A stretch of DNA of 64,000 bases, from positions 39,596,650 through 39,660,649 of the forward strand of contig AP025042.1 of NCBI GenBank assembly GCA_036186865.1, in the 5' to 3' direction. This document shows, piece by piece, positions 23,944-35,417 of this stretch. The position numbers and the translations under genes are program-made. Source of the stretch: Eustoma russellianum. Taxonomy: Eukaryota > Streptophyta > Magnoliopsida > Gentianales > Gentianaceae. The notes under the pieces were generated by a model, which was given only the letters and a program-made list of their open reading frames with translations, did no database searches and was not told the origin of the DNA. Within the stretch, counting starts at the first letter, position 1, and each line of letters begins with the position of its first letter.

Positions 23944-25008
23944 TGGCGCAGCTGTTTACAAATGGAGGATAGGCAAAACCATGCAATAAAAGGATAAAAC
24001 ATATCCTCATGGACATCATGCCATGCACGCAGAACAATTCAAACAAAGGATAGAATAAATACTTAGAAACGTTGTCAATATTACTTTTGCAAGTGCTAAC
24101 AAGATGTTCCAACAACAACAACATTATCCTATTGTTTTAGAGTGAGGAATCTAAATTCAAATTAGAAAAAGTTTAATGAGACCTTGCAACTAACTTGAAA
24201 CGTGATTTAAAACCAGAAAGCTTTTCTAAAGGCATGATTAATGATGACATTCAAACTTTAATTCGGAGTTTTTATTAACCTTCCTTACTAATAGGACTTT
24301 TCTTTTTAAGATGAATAGATATCATCTTCATACCATCCCTCCTTTTCTTTTTATTTTTGTTTATTTTTCTTTCGTTTTGTATCTTATTTTTTTACTTCCC
24401 TATCGTTTTTAAATCTAGATTTCTGCCCGTACCTTTTTGTCAGTTTTTCTCCGATATTATATGACCTCTTCAAACTTGGTTTTAAATATAAAAAACTGTG
24501 GAGTTTTACTCATGTCAAATCAGCTACTCTAATCAAGAGAAGAAAACAAAAGCAAATGAGCAAAAACAAGAATGAGATGAGTAGCGAAAAATATCTCCAA
24601 AGAGAAAGAGAAAGAGAGAATAGAACCAAAATCAAATTCAATTCAATTGCCTAACTACCAAACTGCAGATTCGTTTTGTACAGGAGGGAGAATGAAGGAT
24701 AACAACTTGAAATGACTAAAATGTCCCTGCAACTATTACTCCGTTAAGAAAGGGCATAAATGTCATTTCACACATTTAAATCACTCCCGCCAACTGCCTC
24801 CTTCTTCTTCACCTTTCACCCGTCACTCCTTCGCTGTTGTGCGTTGTTGTGCAGCGTCATAACCGTCACTGCATCCACGTGACACTTCTACAAACTTATG
24901 TCTTGAATTGCCAGCTCATCCAAGCTCCATCCTGACCCTTAATCTACCTCAGATCCTGCAACTGTCATTGGACCAATGCCTTCTCTGTTGCTCCTTCATT
25001 TCAGCACA
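23944..25008. other. Upstream flank of gene A and unassigned sequence
   Basis: 23944-24100 matches the region upstream of gene B (63800-63980). After that I see no gene: AT-rich sequence to about 24760, then a C/T-rich stretch at 24780-24840. A short reading frame from 24908 runs into the copia LTR and is not a gene. Confidence 0.5.
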
Positions 25009-25013
25009 TTCTG

Positions 25014-25484
25014 TGTTGAAGATGGTGATGAGTTGCAAACTGTTCAGGCCAAGCTGGACAAGCGCAAGCTTAATTCGTTGGATCAAGGTTGATGAGCTGG
25101 CAAAAGCAGTCATGGATTGTTGTTTGGTGAAGAAGATTGCAGCTGCTGTGATGGAATGAAGGGTGTTGGAATTGGATGTGAAGCAGCTACGTAGCAGAAG
25201 ATTTGGGGAAGAAGATGGCAGGCGGCAAATTTTAAATGTTGGGAAATGACCATTTTGCCCTTAATGAGTTAGTTGGGTCATTTGTAAGTAGAAGGCTAGT
25301 TTAGTAATTTTCTTTTGTTTTCTTCGTTTCTGCCTTAGCCGAAGTGTATAAAATGCAGAATTCAGCTGCATTTCAAATGTGATCAATGGAATAATTCTTC
25401 ATCTAGAAAGTTCAGTTTTCATTCCTCTCTAGCATTTTACATTCATATGGTTTTGTTCTGGATGAATTTGGATGAATTTTGACT
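25014..25484 (+). repeat. 5' LTR of the copia element
   Basis: The LTR begins TGTTGAAGATGG and ends TTTTGACT. A TATA box (GTGTATAAAATGC, about 25345) lies near its middle and is probably the promoter for the genomic RNA. Confidence 0.93.
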
Positions 25485-25496
25485 TGGTATCAGAGC
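25485..25496 (+). promoter_or_regulatory. Primer binding site, initiator Met tRNA type
   Basis: TGGTATCAGAGC follows the LTR without a gap. It is the standard complement to the 3' end of plant initiator methionine tRNA. Confidence 0.9.
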
Positions 25497-25559
25497 CTAT
25501 GGTCTCTAGCCTCTGATCTGTAATAGGCATTGAGTCTAATCGTTGTTGTTTGTGTGGAA

Positions 25560-28500
25560 ATGGCTAATAATGTGCGGAATGGTAATCAGCCAGCAGATGC
25601 TCCAATGGCTAATCCTTACTATCTTCATCCGAATGATAGTCCAGCGATAATCCTCGCTCAACCTCCTTTAACCTCTCATAATTACCATACTTGGAGTAGA
25701 ATGTTTTCAATGGCATTGATTGTGAAAAACAAAATTGGATTCGTGGATGGCACTATTGCACCTCTTAATCCAGCTGATCCACAATACAATTCCTGGAGGC
25801 AAGTTAATTCGATGATTCACTCGTGGATTATGAACAGTGTATCTCCTGCAATTGCACCAAGCGTGATGTGGTACGATACGGCCGCAGATGTATGGAATGA
25901 TCTTAAGCGAAGGTATGGAAGTTGCGATCCGTTTAGGCTTTCTGATTTACTTGAAAAGTTTTATAATATAAGGCAAGAGACCGATTGCATTAGTGATTAC
26001 TTCACTAAACTGAAAGGAGTATGGGAGGAGATGATGGCTGTAAGGCCAATTCCCCGCTGTACTTGTCGTGGTTGCAATTGCAACGTCACAGCGAATATGA
26101 AGGCTTATGTTGAAAGTGATTGTGTTATCAAGTTTGTTAAAGGTCTAAATGATGATTATGATGCTGTAAAATCTCAAGTGTTTGTTATGTCTCCCATGCC
26201 TAGCTTAGATACTGTGTTTGCCATGGCGTTGAAATACGAAAGGAAGCTAAGTAATAGTGTCACCTCTGTACAGTTTATGAATAATCCTACTGCTATGATG
26301 TCTGAGAATAACGAAGGTGTGAATATTAGTGTGAATGCATTTAACAGTAGAGGAGGAGGTAATGTGTATAGAAGAGGAAATGGCAGATTCTATCCTGAAG
26401 GATCTAAGAGACCGCAGTGTACTCACTGTGGCATGATTGGACATGTCGAACAGAGGTGTTATAAGAAGCACGGCTTTCCCCCGGGATACAAGCCAAGGGC
26501 AAATGTAACTGAAGCTCATGATGTTGAGTGTGATTCACAGCAGCATGATCAGAATGGACAGTCATGCCAGCTCCCAATTTTGACGCAGGAACAGACTCAA
26601 AGGCTGTTATCGTTGCTAAGTGTCAAGGATCCTAGTCAGCCTGCTGTGGCTCCAGTGCAATTTGGTGGAAACCAGGGAGCAGTAATGTCTGCTTTATCAG
26701 GTAATGAAAAAGGTAATGGCTGTATTAATAATTTGAAGTGGATTCTAGATTCAGGAGCTACTGATCACATTACATGTAGCATCAGCAGGTTCCACTCTTT
26801 CCAGCCAGTTCATAACATGTTCATTAAACTTCCTAATAAGACCTCAGTTGAAGCTACACACATTGGTTCAGTCATGATTAATCCTTCACTTGTTATACAC
26901 AATGTGCTATTTGTTCCCAGTTTTGCATATAATCTTTTGTCTCTTAGTAAGTTGCTTTCTGCGTCATCTGTGTTGGTTCAGTTCATGGGATCTTCTTGTG
27001 TAATTCAGGACCAAGTCTCTCTGAAGACGATTGGTTCAGCTAGTTTGATTAAAGGCCTATACTATTTGCAAGGTTCTGCTCATGCCGAACCAGATTCTTC
27101 TCCATCATATTCAAAGTGTCTGTCAGTTGCTGCTAAACTTTCGGATTCTCCTGCCTTATTGTGGCATTATAGATTAGGACATGCTCCTATGCCTAGAATA
27201 AAGGATGTACAAAAGTTTGATCCTTCTATTACTTTGCCTGATCAATTGTACTCTTGTTCCATATGCCCGTTGGCAAAAATGAAAAGGCATCCGTTTCCAG
27301 TCTCTGTTTCTGTTTCAATTTCAGCTTTTGATCTCATACATATTGATATATGGGGACCTCATAAACATCCCACTATTTACGGGCAAAGGTACTTTCTCAC
27401 CATAGTTGATGATTTTACAAGGTTTACTTGGCTATATCTTCTTAAACAAAAGTCAGAAACCAGAAATGTCATTGAGAGTTTCTGCCAATTTGTTCAAAAT
27501 CAGTTCAATAAGTGCATTAAGGTGTTGAGATCAGACAATGGCCAAGAGTTTAATATGCCTAAGTTTTATATGACCAAGGGCATAATTCATCAGACTACGT
27601 GTGTCAACACTCCCCAACAGAATGGGATTGTTGAAAGAAAGCATCAACACATCCTAAATACTGCTAGGGCCTTGAAGTTCCAGTCCAATGTCCCTATAGG
27701 CTACTGGGGATTTTGCACTCAGTATGCTGTCCATCTCATAAATATATTACCTACACCACTGCTCAATCATAAAAGTCCTCACCAACTCCTATTTCAGTCT
27801 GTTCCTTCATATAGCCAATTAAAGACATTTGGTTGTTTTGCATTTGCTGCAGACACTACTCCTCACAAATCTAAGTTTGCTCCAAGGTCCATACCATCTG
27901 TTTACCTTGGTGTTCCTCACAGTGTCAAAGGGTATATTATGCTAAATTTGCATTCCAAATCTATCTTCATCTCTAGGGATGTTCAATTCTTTGAACATAC
28001 TTTTCCATTTGAGAATCCTACTACCACTGACATGCCTCCTAACCATGACCATTCTCTTGATCAATCATCTGGACCTGCCTCATTAACTGGTCACTCTCCC
28101 TACCAACATCCTCCTGTTTCTTCAGAAGCATCACCTGCTCCTAGCACACTTGATGTCTCAAACACTCTTCCTGAAGACAATAGCTCCTCCATTAGTCCAT
28201 CACATGACAGCACTCCAGGAATGGATCATTACTCTTCTGAAGCTTCACAGTCTCATAACAATATTCATCCTTGTACTGGTCTTGAAATTTGCTTACCTGT
28301 GCTTCCTGATTCTTCTTCCTCTAGAGTTCGTAAGCCTCCTAAATATCTACAAGATTACTACTGCAACCTTCTCCAACGCTCACCTTCGTCCCAGTCTTCT
28401 TGTTCCACCTCTCATCCCCTTCAGCACTACATGTCATTTGATGCTTTAGCTCCTGACTATAGGGCATATATTCTCAATATTAGTCTACAGCAGGAGCCTA

Positions 28501-30119
28501 ATTCATACCATGAAGCAGCCAGTTCTCCTCACTGGCAGAAGGCAATGCACGCGGAGTTGGCTGCTTTAGCAGCCAATCACACATGGACAGTGGTCTCTTT
28601 GCCTCCAGGTAAGCAAGCCATTGGTTGTAAGTGGGTTTACAAGATTAAATACAACCCAGATGGCAGTATAGAGAGATATAAAGCCAGGCTTGTTGCCAAA
28701 GGCTATACACAGCAGTTGGGTGTGGATTACACTGATACTTTCTCTCCAGTAGCTAAGCTTACCACAGTTCGTTTATTACTAGCCTTGTCTTCTATCAAAC
28801 ACTGGCATGTGCATCAACTTGATGTAAATAATGCATTTCTTCATGGTGATCTTACACAGGAGATTTATATGCAGTTGACCGAAGGTCTTTCCTCAGATCA
28901 ACCTCATGCTGTTTGTAAATTGCACAAGTCTTTATACGGTCTTAAGCAGGCTAGCAGAGAATGGAACCATAAGCTTACTTCCTTCTTGATTTCTCAGGGT
29001 TATACTCAGTCCAAGACAGATTATACTCTGTTTACTAGATCCACTTCAGATTCCTTTTTGGCTTTACTTGTTTACGTGGATGATATTATAGTAGCCAGTA
29101 ATTCTTTATCTCACATTTTAACCTTGAAATCTGCCCTTCATCAGGCTTTTCAAATTAAAGATCTTGGTGTTCTTAAGTATTTTTTGGGCTTAGAGGTGGC
29201 TTGGTCCCAAAGGGGGGTCATGTTGTGTCAGAGGAAGTATGCGCTGGAGCTAGTAGAGCAAGCTGGTTTTATTGGGTCCAAGCCAGCCAAGACACCTATG
29301 GAGCAGAATGTAAAGCTGGCACATAAAGATTCTCCACAGGTTGCTGATATTTCAGGTTACAGGAGATTGATTGGCAAACTGTTATACTTGACCATAACAA
29401 GGCCAGACATTACGTATACCGTGCAACAGCTGAGTCAGTTTCTTGATCAGCCTACTGAACTTCACCTTAAGACGGCACATAGGTTACTGAGGTACATAAA
29501 GGGCACAGCAGGTCAGGGGTTGCTCTATCCAAGGTCTGGGAATGTGGAGCTAAAGGGATTTGCAGATTCTGACTGGGGTGGATGTATTGAGTCTAGAAGG
29601 TCAATTACTGGATATTGTGTCTTCTTGGGTGAGTCCTTGATATCTTGGAAAGCTAAGAAGCAGACCACCGTGTCCAAGTCCTCTTCAGAAGCTGAGTACA
29701 GGGCTTTGGCATCTGCTACTTGTGAAATACAGTGGATATTGTATTTGATGAAGGATTTGAGGGTAGTACAAGAGAGACCTGTAGAGCTGTTTTGCGATAA
29801 TAAGAGTGCTATTTACATTGTTGAAAATCCGGTGTTCCATGAGAGGACCAAGCACATAGAGATTGATTGCCACATAATTAGAGACAAGTATGTGCAAGGG
29901 ATCATTCGTCCAATGCCTATCAGGACTGAATTGCAATTAGCGGATTTGTTCACAAAGCCACTTGATTCAAGAAAACTGCAATACCTGACTTCTGCAATGG
30001 GAGTGTGTAATATATATGGTAAGTCAGGATTGAGGGGGGGTGTTGAAGATGGTGATGAGTTGCAAACTGTTCAGGCCAAGCTGGACAAGCGCAAGCTTAA
30101 TTCGTTGGATCAAGGTTGA
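25560..30119 (+). CDS. Copia gag-pol polyprotein, intact, 1519 residues
   Basis: The frame is already open upstream, but the first ATG is at 25560 (MANNVRNGNQPADAP). Domains in order: copia-type Gag (residues about 30-240, with YHTWSRMF and W-DLKRRYG); a CCHC zinc knuckle (CTHCGMIGHVEQRC, about 286); an aspartic protease (LDSGATDH, about 394); the pre-integrase zinc region (LWHYRLGH, about 534); the integrase core (DIWGPH, about 597, DNGQEF and PQQNGIVERK, about 685); reverse transcriptase (WVYKIKYNPDGS, YVDDI, about 1172); and RNase H (ADSDWGG, about 1336, SEAEYRAL, DNKSA, about 1413). The last 26 codons lie inside the 3' LTR. It is somewhat longer than a typical copia polyprotein but shows no break. 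Confidence 0.95.
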   Translation: MANNVRNGNQPADAPMANPYYLHPNDSPAIILAQPPLTSHNYHTWSRMFSMALIVKNKIGFVDGTIAPLNPADPQYNSWRQVNSMIHSWIMNSVSPAIAPSVMWYDTAADVWNDLKRRYGSCDPFRLSDLLEKFYNIRQETDCISDYFTKLKGVWEEMMAVRPIPRCTCRGCNCNVTANMKAYVESDCVIKFVKGLNDDYDAVKSQVFVMSPMPSLDTVFAMALKYERKLSNSVTSVQFMNNPTAMMSENNEGVNISVNAFNSRGGGNVYRRGNGRFYPEGSKRPQCTHCGMIGHVEQRCYKKHGFPPGYKPRANVTEAHDVECDSQQHDQNGQSCQLPILTQEQTQRLLSLLSVKDPSQPAVAPVQFGGNQGAVMSALSGNEKGNGCINNLKWILDSGATDHITCSISRFHSFQPVHNMFIKLPNKTSVEATHIGSVMINPSLVIHNVLFVPSFAYNLLSLSKLLSASSVLVQFMGSSCVIQDQVSLKTIGSASLIKGLYYLQGSAHAEPDSSPSYSKCLSVAAKLSDSPALLWHYRLGHAPMPRIKDVQKFDPSITLPDQLYSCSICPLAKMKRHPFPVSVSVSISAFDLIHIDIWGPHKHPTIYGQRYFLTIVDDFTRFTWLYLLKQKSETRNVIESFCQFVQNQFNKCIKVLRSDNGQEFNMPKFYMTKGIIHQTTCVNTPQQNGIVERKHQHILNTARALKFQSNVPIGYWGFCTQYAVHLINILPTPLLNHKSPHQLLFQSVPSYSQLKTFGCFAFAADTTPHKSKFAPRSIPSVYLGVPHSVKGYIMLNLHSKSIFISRDVQFFEHTFPFENPTTTDMPPNHDHSLDQSSGPASLTGHSPYQHPPVSSEASPAPSTLDVSNTLPEDNSSSISPSHDSTPGMDHYSSEASQSHNNIHPCTGLEICLPVLPDSSSSRVRKPPKYLQDYYCNLLQRSPSSQSSCSTSHPLQHYMSFDALAPDYRAYILNISLQQEPNSYHEAASSPHWQKAMHAELAALAANHTWTVVSLPPGKQAIGCKWVYKIKYNPDGSIERYKARLVAKGYTQQLGVDYTDTFSPVAKLTTVRLLLALSSIKHWHVHQLDVNNAFLHGDLTQEIYMQLTEGLSSDQPHAVCKLHKSLYGLKQASREWNHKLTSFLISQGYTQSKTDYTLFTRSTSDSFLALLVYVDDIIVASNSLSHILTLKSALHQAFQIKDLGVLKYFLGLEVAWSQRGVMLCQRKYALELVEQAGFIGSKPAKTPMEQNVKLAHKDSPQVADISGYRRLIGKLLYLTITRPDITYTVQQLSQFLDQPTELHLKTAHRLLRYIKGTAGQGLLYPRSGNVELKGFADSDWGGCIESRRSITGYCVFLGESLISWKAKKQTTVSKSSSEAEYRALASATCEIQWILYLMKDLRVVQERPVELFCDNKSAIYIVENPVFHERTKHIEIDCHIIRDKYVQGIIRPMPIRTELQLADLFTKPLDSRKLQYLTSAMGVCNIYGKSGLRGGVEDGDELQTVQAKLDKRKLNSLDQG
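30025..30040 (+). other. Polypurine tract of the copia element
   Basis: AGGATTGAGGGGGGG ends exactly at the 3' LTR. It lies inside the polyprotein frame. Confidence 0.85.
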
Positions 30120-30511
30120 TGAGCTGGCAAAAGCAGTCATGGATTGTTGTTTGGTGAAGAAGATTGCAGCTGCTGTGATGGAATGAAGGGTGTTGGAATT
30201 GGATGTGAAGCAGCTACGTAGCAGAAGATTTGGGGAAGAAGATGGCAGGCGGCAAATTTTAAATGTTGGGAAATGACCATTTTGCCCTTAATGAGTTAGT
30301 TGGGTCATTTGTAAGTAGAAGGCTAGTTTAGTAATTTTCCTTTGTTTTCTTCGTTTCTGCCTTAGCCGAAGTGTATAAAATGCAGAATTCAGCTGCATTT
30401 CAAATGTGATCAATGGAATAATTCTTCATCTAGAAAGTTCAGTTTTCATTCCTCTCTAGCATTTTACATTCATATGGTTTCGTTCTGGATGAATTTGGAT
30501 GAATTTTGACT
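30041..30511 (+). repeat. 3' LTR of the copia element
   Basis: Direct copy of 25014-25484 with two base changes. It carries the stop codon of the polyprotein at 30117-30119. Confidence 0.93.
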
Positions 30512-30516
30512 TTCTG

Positions 30517-31437
30517 TAACAACTCAATTCATCATTTTGAGATTTATTTCTTCAACATCTTTTTCTTCTTCTTTTGCTAACGAGCTCAGTCATCACAAAT
30601 ATTTACATAGGATTGATGTAAATATTTCATTCAAAAACTATTAAAAAAACAAATGTCAAACACAAAATCCAGGATTGATGTTGGTGTCGAAACAAAACAA
30701 AAAATGTATACAATCCAGCTACTGTTCATAAGTACAATCGTAACAAGGATTTAAATTATATGGTTTAAATCTTGCCGGATTCATAAAGTTAAGTTATCTA
30801 ACATAGTAATATTTATAAAATAAATAATCAATATAAATTGCATAACATACTAAATACATTATTCATTTTAATCTTGATTACCACTATACATCGTACGATA
30901 ATCGACTTTTTACACAGTGTCATTGTTTTGCGAAACAGCTTTTATATTATCATTCCTATTTAAGTTTTCTTATTTGGGATGTCGGCAAAAATACTTTTCC
31001 AAAAATATGTTCTAATCGTTCCTTTTTATTCTCATAAGTATTTTCACATTTTAAACCAATCATAATAGCAGTAACATGCGCTCAATGATATAATTTCTAA
31101 GTACATCATAAGTTATTTCATCACCTAGCACATGTTGGTTACAGCTAATTAACATTTGAGGAAAGTTTAAGGATGCAAACTGTCCAAACATTAAATAATA
31201 ATTTAAGCAACCTTCTTAGAACTATGTGCCAGATATGACAATGATAGTTGTTTTTTATGTAAAAATATACGCGTTACTAGATGGAATATCAATCATGATA
31301 CTATTGGTTAACCATGTGAATACACAACTTATTATCTAAAAGTAAACGCATCGCTGCCGAACTCCAGTAAAACAATTAGAAAAGATTATAAAAAAGACAG
31401 ACAAAATGATGAATTCGGTATCTTTTATGGTTAAAAA
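30517..31437. other. Unassigned AT-rich sequence
   Basis: I see no gene, RNA or clear repeat here. The segment before the copia insertion (to 25013) continues at 30512. Confidence 0.5.
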
Positions 31438-31760
31438 TGTTAGAATATGTTAAGTTTTGATGATTTGTACAAATGACACTTCGAATGCCTGCATAAGACG
31501 TTTTATGTGAGTGGTTGAAGACCAGAACATTCTGAACGTCTAGATAAGGCGGCTCATGTGTCAAGCTGTGTAACAACACACTTTGAACACCTTAACAGGC
31601 ACTTCATGTGTGCTACAGAAGTCAAATGGACGGTTTCTTCCCAAAATGGGCATGAATATGAAGTTACTTTTGGCAAAACGCAGAATTACTTCAAACAAGT
31701 ACGAAGGCTGAGATCAGACGTTTCATGTGACTTCGAACGAATTTTGTTGCGCACAACAGG
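31438..31760 (+). repeat. Old Sirevirus-type LTR, first piece
   Basis: From TGTTAGAATATG on, this matches the reverse complement of the end of the young LTR at 31761-33197 (including TTTTGATGATTTG). It carries diverged copies of the GCGCTTCATGTGAC motif, so it is an older, plus-oriented relative. The young minus-strand element is inserted in it at ACAGG. The other pieces are at 42105-42272 and 43143-43830. Confidence 0.6.
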
Positions 31761-33197
31761 TGTTAGGTCCCTTAGAACACACTAGAAGGGGGGGTTGAAT
31801 AGTGTGTTCACCAAGTATGGATATTTTGTGGTTATTTTTCGTTTTTGAGTGCAACCAATACTTGGATGTGTTCTTTAGAAAGATAAAAACTTGAAAGACA
31901 AGAAAGAACACGAGTATGTATAGAGGTTCAAGTCAAGAGACTCTACTCCTCTACCTTCTTGATGTTTCACAAGAAGGATTTTGAAATGGGGATTGTTATT
32001 TCTTTTTGGGGGAAACAACAATCAAAAACGAAATCAAGAAAATACAAACTAGGCACCTTGCCTAGACAACAACCAAGAGATCTAACACTTTGAAGTCTTG
32101 CCTCCAAAGATCTTCTTTGCCCTCAAAGAAATCTTGTAGGGAGAATAGTGCACCACACACTATCAACAAACCCTTCAAAGTTTAGAAATCTTAAACAAGG
32201 AGCACCCTTGCTCCTTGACCAACAATCTACTAAAATCTCTCACAGAAAATCTCACCAAGAAGAAGACTCTTCTTCTTACAATAAACACTCTCAACAATAA
32301 AGTAAAAGTATACAAAGATTTACAACTATTTTGAGAGCTTGAGCTTGAGAGCACTTGAGAGCTTGTGAAGTAGAAAGTTGGAGAAGAAAAATGAACCAAA
32401 CCCTTCTTTTATCAACCTTCAAGAAAACTTCCCGTTTGAAACCTTCTGCCCAGCCAATAATGGGATTTGGCAGCTTGTGAAGGACTGCTGCAGACTTTAA
32501 AAACAAATCTTGGCATGTAGCAACCATTTTGAAGAAGATTCAAAACCTTGGCCAAGAATGGAAACCTGCAAACCTTGAGTGAGAGAGAAAGCCTGCTGAA
32601 ACAACACTAAAAGAAGAGGGTACAAAGAGTCAACTGGTTAGAAAATGAAGCAGAAAGACATTTGTACCGTTGAGCACATGAAGCGCTTAATCTGTCCACA
32701 GAATAAGCGTTCAATGTGGGATGAAGCGCTTAATGTGAAAGAGAACATGCGTTCGAAGTCACATTAAGCGCCTAATGTTGGCAACTGAGTGCGTTCGAAG
32801 TGACATGAAGCGCCTCATGTAGCAATTCATGCAAGTTCGAACTAAAACTGACATTTTCTCAGAACAAGCACTTGGGAAAGCGTGCTTACTCAGAGAAAAG
32901 TACTTTTGACTTGGTGAGACACTTGAAGCGCTTAAAGTAGCGTTCGAAGTGTTCGGACATTTCATCAGGACACATGAAGCGCTTGATGTAAGCGTTCGAA
33001 GTGTCCTGACTTTCAACACTTCACATGAAGCGCCTGATCAAGGCGTTCGAAGTGTTCTGATCATCACCAAGACACATGAAGCGCCTGAAGTGAGCGTTCG
33101 AAGTGCACTGACTCCAAACAATCAACTTGAAGCGCTTAAACAGTATTTTCAAGTGCCAACCTTGTGCAAATCATCAAAACTAAATCACATTCTAACA
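31761..33197 (-). repeat. 3' LTR of Sirevirus-type element 1
   Basis: The 1437-bp LTR is the same length as 40663-42099, with no difference found. It contains nine GAAGCGC(C/T)T motifs between about 32680 and 33140, interleaved with GCGTTCGAAGTG. Confidence 0.93.
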
Positions 33198-33275
33198 TTC
33201 TCCCTCTTTTTGATGATTTCACAACATGCATCATTTTAATTTACTCCCCCTTAGCATATGCTCCCCCTCACAAAG
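33198..33275 (-). other. Multiple polypurine tracts of element 1
   Basis: On the minus strand, GAGGGGGAGC, AAGGGGGAG and finally AAAAAGAGGGAGAA (adjoining the LTR) lie within about 75 bases. Several purine tracts at this place are known from Sireviruses. Confidence 0.7.
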
Positions 33276-33466
33276 TGCATTGAACTTTTTCAAGAAAAGT
33301 ACCATATAATCCAAAAAAAAAAAAACTTTACTTAATAGAAACACTTTTAATTACATCTATCCATAGCAGTAGGAAAATTTAAATGACATCCAGGGACAGA
33401 AAAGTTTCTAGGCAAAGCAATCACAAATTTGAAAATGTCAGAAGGAACCAAAAAATCAGAAACCAA

Positions 33467-34821
33467 CTACAATCCACCACCAGATCCAGCACCACTTCCA
33501 CCAGGATGCTGCAAATCACCAAAATTGAAGGGACTTGAAGCATACTCCGCAAACCCACTCATTTGTTGGCCACGTCCACCAGCACCACTTCCACCAGCAC
33601 CACCAGCACTAGTTCCTGTATCTCCGGCAGCAGCAGCAGCATTTTCTCCCCCTAAATCATCAAAATCAGAGGGAAAGGATGCCCACGGCATTTGTTGGAG
33701 AATAACTTCCTTAAGGACGCCGAAGCGATATTCATGACGCGCATTTCTAAGCTGAAGGTGCTGAACAGACTGTTCCAAGGATTGAATTTGAGCACGCAGC
33801 TGGTCAACAGTACTTGATTCAACATCTGCTTGAGGCTCAGCTTCAGCCTCATCATCAAGACCGGGAATGTTCGTGGCTTTACGTTTTTAGGAGTCGATGG
33901 CTTGGACAATGTTGTAATTGCTGTAATAGTCCGTGTTCGCCACCGGAGTGAGTTCATTGTCAGGAATGGCAACACCTTTGGACTTGAGAAGAATGGTGAT
34001 GAGATTGGCAAAGGGTAAGGCCTTGGAAGCTTTCCGAAGAGCAGCAAACATGACCTCAACCATAATCCAGGCAAAATTGAGTTGGGTTTGATTTTTGATG
34101 CGGTAAGTGACGTAGAAATCCATGTTGCTTGGATTTCTAGTCGACTTACCATTGACACAGTAAGTGACAATGGCTAACAAGATGCGATCAATGAGAGCCA
34201 TGTTCTGAGTCTTTCGAGAAGGAAAGAACCCCAGATCAAACTTCACATCTTATTCAGGAATTCCGTATTTACTGCTCCAGTCAAATACGGAAAAGTCACT
34301 TAGGCCTTCGTTGCGGATGCGGAGAATTTCACAGATTTCGGGAATAGAAAAACTGAGGGACGTACCATCAACAACAGTGTTGAGCAAGAAAGATTGAGTT
34401 CAGATTGTGGAGTGATCCACAAATTGGCATAAAACATCCGGGTGTGCTCCCGGGAGAAACTGCGCATGTCAAGTCTGGACCAGAGGGAGGTCCAGCCTTG
34501 GAATTCGAGCAGCGACACGATCTGATCCATGTGAGTCTCGGACAGGTCACTGAGACTCAGGAGTTTGAGAGGAACAACAGGGCGATTGTTCGTGTGCCAT
34601 TCTTCAACGAGCAGGTTAGAGTACAGAGATAAGTGTACTCCTTTGTCTAGAGGGCGAGGAGACTTCTTGATATCATTGTCAAATTTTCTCAACCAAGGAA
34701 AGTTTTCCTTGGTTAGCCCTTCACGGATCGTTTTGAGTTCATCGGGTTTCGCAGTCCCGAGCCCAGCAGTTTTCTTTGTCCTGTGAGTGCGTGGGCGTTT
34801 TGAAGGTCCTGCAGAGGCCAT
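33467..34821 (-). pseudogene. Extra ORF after pol in element 1, broken
   Basis: The frame starts at ATG 34821 with a basic N-terminus (KRPRTHRTKK). Domain blocks shared with the intact ORF of element 2 (48248-49672) follow: FYANLW, AIVTYCVNGKS, NPSNMDFYVTYRI, SKALPFANLI and DYYSNYNI. The frame changes near 34390, a stop lies near 34250, and the last parts are in other frames. The N-terminal half resembles the Pfam 'putative plant transposon protein' family (PF20167) as far as I can judge. Its position matches the envelope-like ORF of some Sireviruses, but I see no signal peptide or membrane segment. The end is Gly/Ala-rich (33540-33640). Confidence 0.65.
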
Positions 34822-35139
34822 TTTTCAAGAGAGGAATGAGGGAGTTGTAGAAGATTAAATGGGGATGAAGGCTTGATTGAAAGGAGATGAAGGTTTGAGA
34901 AGGAATATATAGTAGGAGATGGAGAAGATGAAAGGATAGTGGGAGTAATGGAGGAAGAGAGAGTGGGAGAAATGGAGGAGAGAGAAGAGAAGGATGAAAT
35001 GAATGTTCAGAAAATGGGGAAGGGAAGATGGGGATCGTGGGAAAGAGGAAGAGGGAAAAACTGGCGGCAGGGGTTAATGGTCATTGAATGGCGCGAAAAC
35101 TGAAGAGACGGCGGAAATGACAGTGAAGAAATAGGGTTG

Positions 35140-35370
35140 AAGCGCCTCAAGTGACTTCGAACGACTTCCTACAGATGGATGAAGCGCTTAAAGCCATATT
35201 GAACGAATGAGGAAATTCAGATGAAGCGCTTAATGTCACATCGAACGAGTGAACAAACTCGGATAAAGCGCTTGAAGTCACTTTGAACGAGTGACATCCT
35301 TAACATCAAGCGCTTGATGTAATATCGAACGGCTTAACAATCTAAGATGAAGCGCTTCATGTCTACTGAA
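35140..35370 (-). repeat. Internal AAGCGCTT palindrome array of element 1
   Basis: Six copies of GAAGCGCTT or a close variant, each followed 15-20 bases later by TCGAACGA or TTGAACGA, lie between pol and the extra ORF at intervals of about 40-60 bases. The same motifs form the array in the LTR of this element (32680-33140 and 41582-42042). Element 2 has an unrelated palindrome array in the same two places. Confidence 0.85.
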
Positions 35371-35417
35371 ATTGAAAATTTTTGAAATTTTCATGCCCAA
35401 AACTCAAGACGGTTTTG

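Larger units (their letters stand above)
25014..30511 (+). mobile_element. Young, intact Ty1/copia element
   Basis: Direct repeats of 471 bp (25014-25484 and 30041-30511) are flanked by the target duplication TTCTG (25009-25013 and 30512-30516). The primer site TGGTATCAGAGC directly follows the 5' LTR, and the purine tract ends at 30040. A single uninterrupted gag-pol fills the interior. I see only two base differences between the LTRs (near 25320 and 25451), so the insertion is very recent. All parts needed for autonomous movement seem present. Confidence 0.95.

Noticed and set aside
24908..25159. 83-codon plus-strand gene
   Set aside because: It crosses the border of the copia LTR at 25014, and most of it is LTR sequence that is repeated at 30041.
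32175..32527. Small minus-strand frames inside the Sirevirus LTRs
   Set aside because: They are short, lack any recognisable domain, and simply occur twice because the LTR does (41077-41429).
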